Shown here: one piece after another, positions 1 to 12,655 of the stretch | Layout of the letters: each line of letters starts with the position of its first letter | How positions within the stretch are numbered: the first letter of the stretch is position 1 | Assembly (NCBI GenBank): GCA_038373865.1 | Contig: JAXGGA010004430.1 | Coordinates: 24,558 to 88,557, forward strand | Source of the DNA: Uloborus plumipes | Lineage: Eukaryota > Arthropoda > Arachnida > Araneae > Uloboridae | Direction: 5' to 3' | Length of the DNA stretch: 64,000 nucleotides | The notes under the pieces: model-generated | Databases searched by the model: none | Seen by the model: only the letters and a program-made list of their open reading frames with translations | What the model was told of the DNA's origin: nothing | Translations under genes and position numbers: made by a program

Positions 1-2805
1 ATTTGCTTGGCTGTTCATTCTCTCGCCCTGATGTGTAGACAAGTGGAAGAACGAGCTTGAAGTCTTACGTGACTCTGTGACTAGCCTTTACTAACTATGA
101 AATTATTAATTCGGTTGTTCCTCTGGCCTAGTTGAAATGTATCAGGGAAGGCTGAGCATATAATTCATGCATATCCTTCAATAACCAAGTGAGGCAACTT
201 TTCTTGATTATGCTTTAAAAAATCATCTACATTGTACATGAAATCCAATCAATTCACAGCTTTAACTATTTATATTTCAACCAAATTGCTCCCTTAACTA
301 AAACCACTGTCATATTTTTTTTCTGATTCACACGCTCATGTAAAATTACACTTTAATCTTAAATTGATTTTACAACACGATTCAGCAAAAGTGGGTTTTT
401 TTTTTTTTCCCCGAGAAACTCTATAAATAAAATGAAACAGCAAAAATGTTCAGAAATAGGACTTTAGTTGAATAAAAACCGTGTACGAGAAAAAATATTT
501 AATAAGCCATATCAATAAATTTATTATATAACAGAAAGAAATGCACGAAAAACCTATAACACATTATAAGTTCATTTTTAATAAATTAAATAGTCGTAAA
601 ATGTACTAGAACACCATGGAATAATTCCATACAATTAATTTAATCTCCGTCCTCCCATTTTCAAGGAGTTTCACAGACAAAAAGTATTGTTTTTAAGTAA
701 AAAGTTAAATTTTAGGTTATCACCGAAGTAAATACAAAAATGTTCACTAAACAATGGTATTCGCTACAATTCGCACGCAGTAGTGAAGGTTCTTTTGTGT
801 CATCATTGCTCCAAACTATATCGAAGAAAAACAAGGGGAAAAATGAGCAACTACCTGCAACAGTTCAATGTAAACTGTGTAAATATTAATTTACAGTGAT
901 ACTGAGTGATTCATTGCGATTCAAAATACTTTTTTTTTTGTCAATAAAAAATCATGGAAAGTGAATGATACATAAAAAGATGATTGATGTTGAGGCTCCT
1001 TTTACGTATGCGCAAGCGCATGCCGTTGATTACATGACGCAAGACTAAAGTATAAACTTATCTTATTAGTATGATGAACGAATTGTTTGTGTCAGTACCA
1101 GGTAATGTTCTGCATGAATTTAGTGACACGGAGAGCAATGAATATATCTGCACATTTATCACCAATTTTCATGAGTAAAATATTTCTAAAAAGCTGTTTT
1201 AAAACCCAATATGCTACTCATTCATGAAACTCTGTGTTTAAAAATCTAATGAAAATACAATCACGATTTTCACACACCGAAAACCCATCGTTTACAAAGA
1301 CTAATGAATGAAAAAGAATACTCAAAGGAAAACGAAATATAATTAATAAATAGACAAACTTAAATTTAACATTTCTTATACAAATCTCCAGTGTAATGAT
1401 TATCGTTTTATCAATAAAGCATCTTTTCTGAACATTTTAGCCATTGGCAAATCTTTTATACCTGAAAAGCAAGAAACGACTAATTTTTAACGTATTTCAT
1501 GGCGCAAAATGAGATTTCATTAAAAAATGAATAAATTTTACGTGTAAGAAATTCATTTTCCTCGTAATATAAGAGCAATCTTCCCTATTTCCTTAACTGT
1601 AACTGTTCCATTAGAAAGGAGTATAAGGCCTGGAGCAGCCCAGGAGGAGAATTCCCGTAAGTGGAACAAAACGAAAACAAAGGATATACAGAGGAATAAT
1701 ATTCTACCAGAGGAAGAAACTGAAAATAAATGGAAAATTTCAAAGTGTTTCAAAATTTGTGGGTTGCGTGCACTTTTTCAGCTTAGCATTGTTGTTGCGT
1801 TAAAGGTCAAAGAATGACTCAAAAAAACAAAGTTTTATTTTTTATACACTAAAAAAATTATAGAAGGCACAAAAACTTTCAATTTATAAAGTTTAGAGTG
1901 GAATAATTATTATTCTGGCTAACCGTTTGCGATGTTTAATCTAAAAATAAATTCAACAATGCTTTGGCAGAAAATAAAGATTTGTGTGTGCTTGTGCATA
2001 TAAAAAATATGCTAAAATTTTAATGATAATATACAAGACGTTAAGTAGGGAAAAGCATAATTGATATTGTTTTACTTAGAAACATTTTCTGTGTAAATTT
2101 TCAAAATAAAAAGACAAATGTGTGCACCTTTAGTGGACCAGATTAAACCGCATCATAAAATTCAATTCAGAAAATGGGAATTAAGAAAAAAAAAATTAGT
2201 TTCAATTTTGGCAATTTCTAGAAAATTATTGTCAGAGATTTTTTGTTCTTACAACATATTTTCGTAAATCGTTCTTTTTTATAACTTGCATACTAATTTT
2301 TAAATTTAAAAACCAATAATTTGCAATAATTTAATAGATTAATTCATCCATTTTAAATTGCTTTGTTACTAAAAAAGTGCTAAATGTCCTGCATTAGTCC
2401 TCCGCCAAATGGAAATTCATTATATCAATTTTTGTAATTACTTGTTATGTTCTTGAATATTGATGGGCGAATTAAAAACGGAACCTCAAAACATCTGAGC
2501 TTCAAACATAATTATTCATACATACAAAAATGAAATATATGTGCATAAAAATGAGCAAACAGACGTGAATCATAACTAAATCTTTTCAGCGACATATACA
2601 TATGTGCATACATATACGTCATATGCTTGATATCAGTCAGCCATAAACCATGCATAAATGTTTATACTTTGCCATTAAGTATATACTAATATGTTCATAA
2701 TAATCCATTAAGATGTCATCAATGTTTCTATCTTTATTCTTCCACGCTGTGTATAATGTAAATTTCTGACGATTTATCATGACGGATAAAGTAATGATGT
2801 AAAAT
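1..2805. other. AT-rich DNA, no gene recognised
   Basis: Only short ORFs and A/T homopolymer runs are visible. No splice-flanked coding stretch, RNA gene or clear terminal-repeat element was found by eye. Old repeats could easily be missed. Confidence 0.5.
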
Positions 2806-3053
2806 CTGTACCTCAGAACCATACTAACGTAAGTCCATTTTCGCCATTTTGCAGTAGAGGGCGACAAAGATTGTCGGATACATGCAAAGGATGGGACTCG
2901 CGCTCTTTTCACGCTGCTAAATAATTGTGAAGGAATTTGTTTTACAGAATACTGTTTTAATGGGTCGATGGGGGATAAGATTCTACATACAATGAAGCAA
3001 AAAAGTGAAAATCACTATTTTTGGACTTACGTCGTTCTGGTTCTGAGGTACAG
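2806..3053. mobile_element. Short inverted-repeat element (MITE-like)
   Basis: The left end reads CTGTACCTCAGAACCA and, after a 6-base variable gap, CGTAAGTCC. The right end reads GGACTTACG, a 6-base gap, then TGGTTCTGAGGTACAG. These are reverse complements, giving ~31-bp terminal inverted repeats on a 248-bp element. AAAT on both sides (2802-2805 and 3054-3057) could be a target duplication but is too simple to be decisive. A minus-strand ORF overlapping it is therefore probably not a gene. The superfamily is not assigned. Confidence 0.65.
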
Positions 3054-3911
3054 AAATGTTTTCAACTTGAAAATATATGTGTCCTCTTAGCAATGTAATT
3101 TTTATTATTTTGTATCTTTGGGAAACGCGAGATATTCACTTTTTATGGCATAATTGTACACATGAAAGACATCAGGGTAATAGTTGGATTGAGATATAGG
3201 ACTTTTTATTTTGCTCATTTAAAACGTATATGGGGAAAAAACAGTGTTGAAACGACATAAATGGAAAAAAAGTGGATTTTTTTTAATGAAAATGTATAAT
3301 TGAATTATTACAAAATGAAATTTATTATTCTGTTAATTAATTTAAAGGATCTTGTAATTAAAAAAAAAGATGTAACTTATATGTGGTGAAAAAATACTGA
3401 TGAAAAGATAGTCTTTAAGTATATTAATGTATCAAAATTAAGACATGAATTAATAAAAGCTTATTTGAGTTACATTACTACCCGAATTCATTTAAAATAA
3501 AGAAAAGTAAAAGGTTTTTAAAAAACCAGCATTAGTAATTTGGGTATACAGTGTGTAGTAAATTTTAATGAAAAAAACACAGATTAAGCAGCTTAATATA
3601 TTAAATAGTCATTTCATACAAATTTTAGGTATACTTGTAAAGCAAAAATCGGCATCACCTAATCTATGTTATTTTATTCATATAAAATTAAGTTTTTTGT
3701 TCGTATATATGTATCATCAATTCAAAAGGTTTTATTTATTATTTTATTTTTATTTATTCATTTATTTATTTTTTTGAAAAATATGCCACTGATAAATTAT
3801 GAGAATTCGCTATTAAATATTTCTGCTATCATGAGAAACATTTACCCTTTACTGCGTCATTGAATAATACCATGTACAATGAATAAATTATTTTAATTAC
3901 ATTTTTAAAGC
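3054..3911. other. AT-rich DNA, no feature seen
   Basis: Very AT-rich with long T runs near 3730-3780. The two overlapping short ORFs here are low-complexity (F/Y/I/L rich) and are not supported as genes. Confidence 0.5.
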
Positions 3912-4082
3912 ATTGGGGGAAAGCATACAATACACCGCCAACTCGGTTCTTTCGATCCATGGACTGCAGTTTCGTGCTTATTATGCACTTATCAGCATGG
4001 AATACTAAAATAACAAAGTTGGAGGCAAAAATCCTCTAATAGAGCAAAGATGGCGGTGTATTGCATGTTCCTGCCTTAGCCC
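3912..4082. mobile_element. Short inverted-repeat element
   Basis: CATACAATACACCGCCA (3924-3940) is matched by TGGCGGTGTATTGCATG (4051-4067), a 17-bp inverted repeat with one mismatch, framed by related GGGGAAAG and CCTGCC flanks. The outer edges are approximate and no target duplication was identified. It is GC-richer than its surroundings, as expected of an inserted repeat. Confidence 0.5.
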
Positions 4083-6285
4083 TTGCTTAGGGGCGGTTAC
4101 TCACTACTTTATTCGTGAAACATGGTACAGAAATCTAACAAATAAAATTTTGCTCATAAAATAGCTCAGTTAATAGACTAACAAATCAAGAAATTTTACG
4201 AAAAATCTATCGACAATAAAAGTATATATTGATCCGAAAGAATTGTTTGTTTCTAACAGGTGTATTTTATTTCAAACACCTCTTTAACCCATCTTGCCTT
4301 CACGATAGTTTCTTAATGTTCCTTCTCTATTACTGAAATTGAGAACATGCATTTATATTTAGTTTTAAATCTAAAGAATTTGAAAAGAACAAGGATGAAA
4401 ACTAACTAGAAAGTTAGATCAAGTATTCTTTAGAAAACTAGAAAAGTAAACTAGAAATTTTAGCACAGACATTTTTTGAAATACTATTAAAACTAACGCT
4501 ATTGCATTTTACGGTAATAAATTTGCATTACATCAGCATATGTCCGAATGTGCCATTTGTTATACCTAAGTAAATATATAATAACTTTTTTACCGAATAT
4601 TTCTAAAATGCCAATAATAGTATTACAAAATGTCTATTTTCATTTCTCTTCATCTACATTTAAAAATATATATATATGAAATCAAGAAGTGTGTTACAAC
4701 TGATTATATTATTTTTTGAATCAAAAACGCTATATAATACATGTGAAATTTATATTTATAAGAAGTCTTTCATTTATGATAGTAAATTTTACAAAACGAC
4801 TGTTGGTATCAAAACTTATATTTTCAGTCTTCTATTTATACATGTTTGTTTACTAGTTTTAGTAAGTGCTCTTGTTATTTAATTATCTTGTAAACTTATC
4901 CCAAGATTTTTTTTTGCACAACTAACTTACATAGAAATAACAGTTTAAATTCAAAAATTAAAACCATATATGCTTCAAAAAAACATGTTAAAAGGTCTAA
5001 ACTGTCCAAAAACTGTCTAAAGGTTTTGGTTTTTGCTGTTTGTGTATGTTATTGAGTGAAGAAGTTATAAGTAAACACTATCTCAGTGTCATGATATTAA
5101 AGCTATTAAAGAGGTCGTTTATATGCGAATAAAATTCAATAGTTTACAACCGCAATTCTGACTTCCAAATAGTCTCTTTTGGGACTAGTCTATTATGGTG
5201 TTTTTTTTTCCGTTCACGTAATACTGTCTAGTATTTTTATATTGATTTTGAACATTTTTGCATAGATTAATCCTTGAAATGGATTTATTAAACTAAAGGA
5301 TTGAATAGAATTATCTCAAGTATAAAGTATATAAATAATAGGTAATTCAAGTTGTAATATTTCGCTAAAGCAAGCCATAATTATAAACGAAAACATCAGC
5401 GCATCAAAAGTAGATAATGCATACACCTTGCAGATTTGTACTTCGAAGTTAATAATAAAAAAAAAACATGTTTCGTTAATGCATAAAAATTGTGATATTC
5501 AGAATATAAGCATGTGCATTTCGAACAACTTGTCTGCAATGTTTTGCAACTTGCAATTTTGTTACGCTACTTTATCGTTTATTATTTATGCACAACGGCA
5601 AACATTTTGCATCACAAAATTACAATATTTCACCATCTTTCATAACTCAAGTGTTTTATAAAATTTCGTCTTTTTTTAGCGCACAAAACGCAGCCTTTAA
5701 TACACATTTGAAAAGCAAAAGTCTAAAGTAATATTATTTGTAAGCTCTTCGGGAAATTTTTACGTCAACAAGTGTTCAAATCCCACAAGTCGGAATAAAT
5801 TAGTCCTGAAAATATTTCATTTAATGGCAAGCAATCACCAAAACATTCTACGAGATGAGAAAATGTAATTGTGTAATTGATGTTGCAATTTTCAGCAATC
5901 AAATTATGATTCGAGAATTTTTAAACAGTTGCAAAGATGCTAGTATGCCTCCAATAGTAATATGAATAAAAAGGTACCAAACAATATATTTGTTGTGTAC
6001 AGCTCTGTAAATGCTATGGTAAATAATTATAAATATTTTTCAGAATTTATTGTAAAGCGCACATTTCTGCGAAAATACTGTATGTAGTGTAAAAAATCAA
6101 AAAATAAAATTCTTTTGCTATTGATTGTGCCTAAGGTTTTTATATATTTATATTTTTTTCAACTAAAAGATTATACCAGAGTTATAAATGCAATTTAAAA
6201 TTACGATCCTTTTAAGGTCTCAGTCTCATTAAAATAAAATATTATTACTTAAATAAATTTAATTTGAGCAAAAAATTATCACATA
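4083..6285. other. AT-rich DNA, no feature seen
   Basis: ORFs at 4676-4882 and 5428-5661 are short and AT-driven, with no recognisable domain. Nothing else is supported. Confidence 0.45.
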
Positions 6286-6656
6286 CAGTGAGTTGCAAAA
6301 GTTTTACATAATGCAAATATTTGAACAAAAGAAAACTATTCAGCGAAATGCTTTCAATTTTATACTGTAGTAGACAATATGATTTCAAAAAAATGCCTGG
6401 AGTTTTGAAAAATATAACGAAAATGAAAATCGGAAATTGCAGAAGACTTTTTTTTTTTTTCGCTTTTTTAATTTTTTTTATTTTTCAATCTCTTATTAGG
6501 AGAGTTACCGATTGCTACATTGTGCAGATAAACATGCATTGCTATTTTCAAGCTGCAGGGACGTTTTCTTCCCTCTTAATATTGCGAAGGAATTGCCATT
6601 AAGAAAATATGGTCCATAAGATGAATTTAATGTTGAATTAAACTTTTGTCACACTG
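6286..6656. mobile_element. Possible Tc1-type non-autonomous element
   Basis: The left end, after a TA (6284-6285), reads CAGTGAGTTGCAAAAGTTTT. The right end reads AAACTTTTGTCACACTG, giving an imperfect terminal inverted repeat of the CAGTG...CAAAAGT type seen in Tc1-like elements. The TA on the right side is offset by one base. The interior has an AT-rich 93-codon ORF with no transposase motif, so this would be a non-autonomous or decayed copy. Confidence 0.45.
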
Positions 6657-7228
6657 ATATATGCATGGTTTAGAATAGAGTTAAAGCTTTCATTCATACT
6701 TGAATTCTCTAAAAGAACCGGCGTTCCAGATTGCATCTCCAAGGGAAATGGAAGTTTCTGAAATTGTTTCTTTTCTTTTTTTTCCATTTTAAACCAGATG
6801 TCTGATTTATCTCCGATAAGGTTTTCAAAAAGCGAAGAGTCTCTTAAAACTTAATCATACGAAAAGAATGTTTCTGGTTGGAATAGTTATAGTAGTATTT
6901 CTGAATAAATAAAATCTTCCTCTGATTTAAGCTTAGCTGTAGCTCTCATCCTTGAAACATGTACAATATAATCATCAGACGTTAGTGATACTGATCTAGT
7001 ATAAGTTCACATTTCATATGTTTGAAATTTTTGAGTATCTTTGAAGAATAAATTTCTGACGTGCGAATTTCCGCACGCACTACAGCTAAAATATACAGGG
7101 TGCGCCAGAGAAACTTACTTTTTTGAAAAAAATCCTGCGCGGTGAATTGGCTGCGTAGAAAGCCGAGAGTGGTCGCATCTGGAGCGGGAAATCTCCAAGT
7201 TTTGTTTTCCCTTTAATTAGTCGCCATC

Positions 7229-7348
7229 ATGCTATGGTCAAAAGAACAGCGCGCCTTTGCCGTCGAAAGCTACTTTTCGAACGGTCGCTCAGTTACTGCT
7301 ACGCAACGCGCATCGAGGATTTCTTCCTTCCCAGCCTCGAAAAAATGA
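7229..7348 (+). pseudogene. Transposase N-terminus, DUF4817-like helix-turn-helix
   Basis: Translation from the ATG at 7229 gives a 39-residue peptide starting MLWSKEQRAFAVESYFSNGR, followed by SVTATQRA. This matches the start of the DUF4817-type DNA-binding domain of many arthropod mariner-like transposases (a known pattern of W-s-E-R-A-F-A-V-E-x-Y and S-V-x-A-T-Q-R). The frame ends at TGA 7346-7348, just after an apparent internal deletion that joins the N-terminus to DDE-domain sequence. Its role would have been to bind the element's own terminal repeats. It is dead as a gene. Confidence 0.7.
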
Positions 7349-7913
7349 ACATTAGGGACGTGTGGTTTTAGCAAGATGGAGTCACCAGGGCCTGATTACT
7401 GAATAGGCCAATTAGGCCGTGGCCTAGGGCCCCCCACAATGTATGGACCCCCAAATGGCTAGAATTGCTCTAATCGATGGCTAAAATTGTTTTATCCAAT
7501 GCCTAAAATTGTAAAGCCTCAGTATAGGGGGCCCCAAAAGAGTGTTTGGCCTAGGGCCCCGTAATATCTTAATCGGGCCCTGGGAGTCACAGCACACATA
7601 GCACGAGATTCAATGAATTTGTTTGCGACAACATTTCCACGACCACCTCATCTCTCTCAAAGGCGATCTCCCATGGCCAGCATGCTCCCCAGATTTGGGG
7701 CCGTGCGATTTTTTATGGGGTTATTTGAAATCCCTGGTTTATGTTGATCGACCACGCACAATAGCTCACCTCAAGAATAACATTCGCGACGAAATTGCCA
7801 ACATACCAATTGATATGCTGCAAAGAGTGCTCACAAACTTTAAAAATCGTCTTAATCAGTGTATGCTCAATGGGGGTCATTATTTAACCGATGTCATTTT
7901 CAAGACTAAATGA
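7349..7913 (+). pseudogene. Transposase C-terminal DDE domain, interrupted
   Basis: When the nested MITE (7386-7582) and one copy of its 8-bp duplication are ignored, the reading runs through D-V-W-F, an in-frame TAG, then Q-D-G-V-T-A-H, the second catalytic aspartate region of the integrase fold. Downstream comes W-P-A-C-S-P-D-L-G-P-C-D-F-L-W-G-Y-L-K, the third catalytic block. The open piece 7623-7913 (96 codons) ends in an ordinary C-terminus shortly before the right terminal repeat. The first catalytic aspartate is absent because the middle of the gene is deleted. Breaks are an internal deletion, one stop codon and one transposon insertion. Confidence 0.8.
7386..7582. mobile_element. hAT-type MITE nested in transposase
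   Basis: This 197-bp insert begins CAGGGCCTGATTA and ends TAATCGGGCCCTG (one mismatch in 13). It is flanked by a perfect 8-bp duplication, GGAGTCAC, at 7378-7385 and 7583-7590. An 8-bp target duplication with CAGGG-type ends is the hAT signature. The inside is a set of GGCCTAGGGCCCC-like palindromic blocks with no coding capacity. It interrupts the Q-D-G-V-T codons of the host transposase, so it arrived later. Confidence 0.9.
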
Positions 7914-8026
7914 AAAAAAAAATGGGATATTGTATTCTCAAATAAAAAAAGAATTAAAACAATAACTTAAGTAGTTTTGTTTTTATTGACATTTCAAAAA
8001 AGTAAGTTTCTCTGGCGCACCCTGTA

Positions 8027-9651
8027 CACTAAAGCTCTCCCCGGCTTTTTTTTACTAAAGCTATATATGTGTAATATCTGTGATATTGTGAAACATGTAG
8101 AATACAAATATTCACGTTCATCAAAGTAGAAGAAAGCATATGTAACGTGATAATTTGAGAATTTGGTCCTAAAATTGATCCATTCAGCAGCCATTACGTT
8201 GTTTATATTTCATTTACAAATTTAAAAGCCAACAAACAAACAAACGAGGTTAAGCATTTAATACACACCACTATCAAAAGCGCCACATTGAATTATAAAC
8301 ATTCTCAGTCATTATGCATCAAAACTCCTCAGTTTCATCGCACAAATTATTCAAAGAATCACAATTTTATCTAGAATTACAAGAATCCACATTAAAAGAG
8401 CGCATGAATATTTAATCCCCAACGTGTCAGCAAGTGCTCCTGGCTATCAAGCGTCAACATCCTTGCTCCTGCATTATTAATGCTCCAGTTTCTCCATTAA
8501 ACTGGAAATGTTAGAGAGACAAAGGTACGGCTGATTCAAGGATGTTACTGATGCGTGAATAGAGAGTGGGAGAAATCATCCCCTGTGAGATTCATAAGTA
8601 TCTGATGTTATCCGTGAATAAACTCTTGGATGGATACAAAATAATATTTGTTATTGATAAGTATTGATTTATGATAGATGATCAAATATCTAATATAGTT
8701 AAAATGTTTACAAAGTACGAGAGTTTCGGCACATTATACGAAGTTAGAAATGCATAAATGGCATCAGGCTTAAAAGAGAAGTGTTCGTTTTCACTGGTAG
8801 TCTTTTCCGCCGTAAGCTAACTTCGATGTGTTTAAATGGTTTGAAATGTTATCAAATGTGGTAGTCTTTTCCGCCATAAAGTTTCGTCAATGTGCTTAAA
8901 AAGTTTGAAATGTTATCAAATGTAGTAAAAACGGTTACCCTATTTGATATGATTTATTTGATAAAGTCAACATTTGATAAAGTAACCTAAAGCGTAGATC
9001 TAGGTTACGTACGAATCGAGGACACATAGCTTTAAAAACAGTTTTAAAAAGTAATGAAATTAGAAAAATTTATAAACTCAACCAAAAAACAAAATTTTTA
9101 GAAATATCAAAAATCTCAAAGGAAAAAAGTGAAAATTATAAATTTTATGATTTAAATAATTTTCATCATTTATTTATTAGTGAAATGTTTCGGTGACTTG
9201 TTTAACAAAAATTAAATTAAAATTTCATCTTCATTAATCTTAAACCTTATTGTGGGCAAGATAGATAACAATGAGGGAAAAAAAGTATTATGCATGTGAT
9301 GAAATTCTTTTCTATTAAAATAACCTGAATGAAACACATAATAAATCATTGTATTTATAAGGCATATCAGTACTAAAAAGGAAAGAAAATGGAATTTAAA
9401 AATTAGGAGTTAGTTCGTTTTTCTTCCGGCATTGAAAATGGAAATAAGAAGAAAGTCTTTGTTTTCAATTCATTAACTCTCTTATTATAATAAAAAATAA
9501 GCTGAATTCGGAAAAATTTGGAAATGCTTAACTGAATTTGTTTCAGATGTTTTTTCTTCGCCGGTATAAACTTAATTGCCTCGATTTTCTCCCTTTTTCT
9601 GAAAAAATATTATGTTCGAATACTATGCACAATTTTTTACTTGTAACATTA
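8027..9651. other. Unclassified AT-rich DNA
   Basis: No gene or complete mobile element is visible apart from the short tandem duplication at 8796-8927. A 66-codon minus-strand ORF overlapping the transposon edge is not supported. Confidence 0.45.
8796..8927. repeat. Two-copy tandem duplication, ~64 bp
   Basis: GGTAGTCTTTTCCGCC begins at 8796 and again at 8860. Both are followed by TCGATGTG/TCAATGTG and then TTTGAAATGTTATCAAATGT. The two units are diverged, so the duplication is not recent. Confidence 0.75.
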
Positions 9652-9659
9652 TTAAGTAG

Positions 9660-10741
9660 TAGGGGTGCGACATCGAAGGCAAGACATCGATGTTTCGAAA
9701 TTAAGACATCGATGGTATTGATACATTGACCAAAAACATCGATGTTTTCAAACATCGATGTTTCAAAACATCGATCTTTTTTTATAAAAATAACTTACAC
9801 ATTTAAATGTACAGTAATACAGTCACTCCCCAATACATTGCGCCTCTTTAAATCACTCAATTAGATTTATCTTTTGTCTCCTGAAAAACATCAACCGTAT
9901 GATATCGATGTCAATTATAGAAAACTTTTTTAGTGAGATAGATACTGTAACTGTTGATTAAGTGTATAGCTTTTATTTATAGCATACTTTTATGATTTTT
10001 TTTTTTTTTTTTTTTTTGAAATGTAAAATACCGTAATCGAAAAAAAATTCTAGAGCAAAACAAAAACAACGATGTTTAAAAATCGTTGACCATAAATCAT
10101 CCGTAGTATTTTTTATTTTTTTTTATGTATTTCAATACGATAGATATTGCAACTGTTAAAGATGAATCTTTTTAGTGCATATTTTTATTGCTTTTTGCTG
10201 AAGTGTAAAACAGACATCGAAAGAAAAAAAACATCGAACACGAAACAGTGATCATTAAAAGACATCGACCTTAAAACATCGATGGTAACTATCAAAAACG
10301 TCTTCTAACGAGATTGATAGTGTAACGGCTGATTAACGCTATAACTTTTGGCCGCATATCTTGATGATTTTTTTTTTTTTTTTTTGCTGAAATATAAAAC
10401 ATTCACATAAAGAATAATAATGAAATAAATGAAATATTTGAAAACAATGGCGAAAGCAGATTAAAAATGTTTTAGAAACATCCAGAGTAACCCATCGATA
10501 GCAATCATAGAAAATGTTTTCTGGTGAGATTAATACTGAAACTTCTGATTAAGGATGAAAACTTCTTAATACATCTTCATATCGCATACTTTTATCAAGC
10601 TTTCTTTGATGGATAATAAAACATCGGCATCGAAAAAAATATCGAACCCAAAACATCGATGTTGGAGAAACGTCGACCCTCAAAGGTCGATTGTAAAAAC
10701 ATCGATGTTTCCAAAACATCGACATCGATGTCGCAGCCCTA
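9660..10741. mobile_element. hAT-like non-autonomous element rich in CATCGATG
   Basis: The ends TAGGGGTGCGACATCGA and TCGATGTCGCAGCCCTA are inverted repeats with one mismatch. They are flanked by a near-perfect 8-bp duplication, TTAAGTAG (9652-9659) and TTACGTAG (10742-10749), which fits hAT. The 1082-bp interior has no coding capacity. It contains many copies of the palindrome CATCGATG and its half ACATCGA, clustered towards both ends. It also has four diverged internal units, each with a GAGATxGATACTGTAACTG-like block (near 9935, 10137, 10310 and 10523), followed in at least two of them by a long T run. Dense subterminal short motifs are typical transposase-binding clusters in hAT elements. 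Confidence 0.8.
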
Positions 10742-10749
10742 TTACGTAG

Positions 10750-12653
10750 TAAGAACTGCCTGAATTAGCCTTCGGGTAGCTAATCGCCTTCTAAGTATTG
10801 CTCGAGAATTTTTTTTCAATAATATCAAAAAAGCAAATAATTTAAGATGTAGTTCGTATCGAGTATAATAGTACAATCACATATATTTTTACATACGATG
10901 TAACGACAGCTCGGTTGTGGTATTTAGAACATATGTTCTTCTTAAACACTTTTTGCAATACTGGTTTGATCAATAATCTGGTGGCTAATAAAGCATTTTG
11001 TGGGATCGGAACAGGTATTTTATTCATACTTTGTGACACTTAAGCCAAATTTACATGAAAAATGCATATATTTGACTAGTTGAGGCTCTTAGAAGGAAAA
11101 GAGATTTTGCGATACAAAAAATGTTTGAAAACAACTAATGCAAATGATTCAAAAACACCAATCTATCATGAAAAATAAGACAAAACAATATTTACAATAA
11201 AAATAAATCCCCTCTAAAAATGGCACTCTGGCTATGTCAATAGTTTTAAATTAATTATTTACTCCAAGAAGGAGCAGTTATCAAAGTTTCGTAGTAATAT
11301 GATGTGCGTCATTAGAAAAACAAACTTAACAACAAAACGTTTCAACTAACATTAAACTACATTCATCCTTAAATGTAAAACAATTGTCAATATTTAGTCG
11401 CCGAATATTCTTCAAGCGATGAAAATCAGCAATTTCAAACTTCCTAAAAGGACTTTGTTCATGGGCCGAGAAATAAAGAACATTTCTAATGTTGAAGTTA
11501 CCTCTGAAACTTAAGTTCAAATGAAACTTTGAACAGAAATAATGGTCCGAATAACAATCTTTCGTTCCGCGATGTCTGGAATTTAACGTAGCAAAAGTTT
11601 CGCTTTGAGTTTAAATGAAAGTCTAGTTCTAAAAGTTGAGCAAATGTGTCAGGTAGTTAAATCTTAATATTCGTTTCGCCACGAATTCGCTAGTGCATCT
11701 CACTTTCTCCCTTTCGGACTCTCAGTTTTCAAGAGCATTCGAATATACGTGAAAATTGTCATTTATTGTAATATACTCTCACTTATTGTATAAACTCTCA
11801 CTTTTTAGTCTGTGGAAATAGCTTTTGTATTTCCTGTGCAGCTTACAAACTTGTAGAAATTCATAAACGAGCAACTAAAAAATAAAAAAAAATGTTTATC
11901 AATATCAAAAACATTAGCGTAAAAATTACATTATTGATCTATACCTGCCTTATTTACCTGCCTGAAAAGCTCCAAAAAACGAGCAATAGTAATACCTATT
12001 AAAAATAATTAATTGTTAAAAACAGATTAGCCTGTTATGTTTCCGATGCATGTTGCCATAGAAGTGTTTGAGTATGCCAAAATGTTGCTGCTTTCGGGGG
12101 GGGGGGGATCTGATAGCATATTAAAACCAACCCCAAGATTAAACCTTTTAAGAGATTTTTTGTACGCATGGTACATTTAAAACATGTTTAGTTTAAAACA
12201 AATTTTAAATTCGTTCATTTTTTTTCTTTTTCATGTTAGTATTATTTTTCAATGAAGATGATTTCCCTAAATGTAAATATTAGGATCTAGGGACCTTATT
12301 AAAAGTTACATATCGCATTTTTTTTAATGATTTTCTTTTCTGATTCAAACTTTTAATATCTTAACTCTGCATCTTACTTTCACCATTTTTGCAAATGGAA
12401 GTATTCATCTAGGGTGAACGTTTGCCAAAATAAAGGTCTTAACAGACACGATGTGCTACGTATGTATGTATTACACACATGAGTAAGAATGTGTACGCGT
12501 GCACTCCAGATAAATTAGTCAGCACGTAGAACAAAGAGTTTTCACTCTGAAGATTTGACAATAATAACGAAAATATTTATACTTTATTCATTTCATTAAT
12601 ATTTTCATAAACAATGCATTTAACACCATCTCTCCAAGAGAACAAATGAGTCA
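10750..12653. other. AT-rich DNA, no gene recognised
   Basis: Includes a run of 13 G near 12096-12108 and scattered short ORFs without domains. Nothing else is supported. Confidence 0.45.
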
Positions 12654-12655
12654 TA

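Larger units (their letters stand above)
7096..8024 (+). mobile_element. Tc1/mariner-superfamily (DDE, DUF4817-type) transposon
   Basis: The terminal inverted repeats begin CAGGGTGCGCCAGAGAAACT and match across about 28 bp. The element is flanked by TA on both sides (7094-7095 and 8025-8026), the usual target of this superfamily. It carries a transposase coding region reduced to an N-terminal helix-turn-helix start and a C-terminal DDE piece, with the middle lost. A hAT-type MITE is nested inside at 7386-7582. Without that insert the element would be about 720 bp. It cannot be autonomous. Confidence 0.85.

Noticed and set aside
2637..2912. 91-codon minus-strand ORF
   Set aside because: Its N-terminal third lies in an inverted-repeat element and the rest is AT-rich; no domain.
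12096..12108. G run as a possible quadruplex
   Set aside because: A single homopolymer G tract without separate G blocks; likely simple slippage, as at 24820 and 34921.
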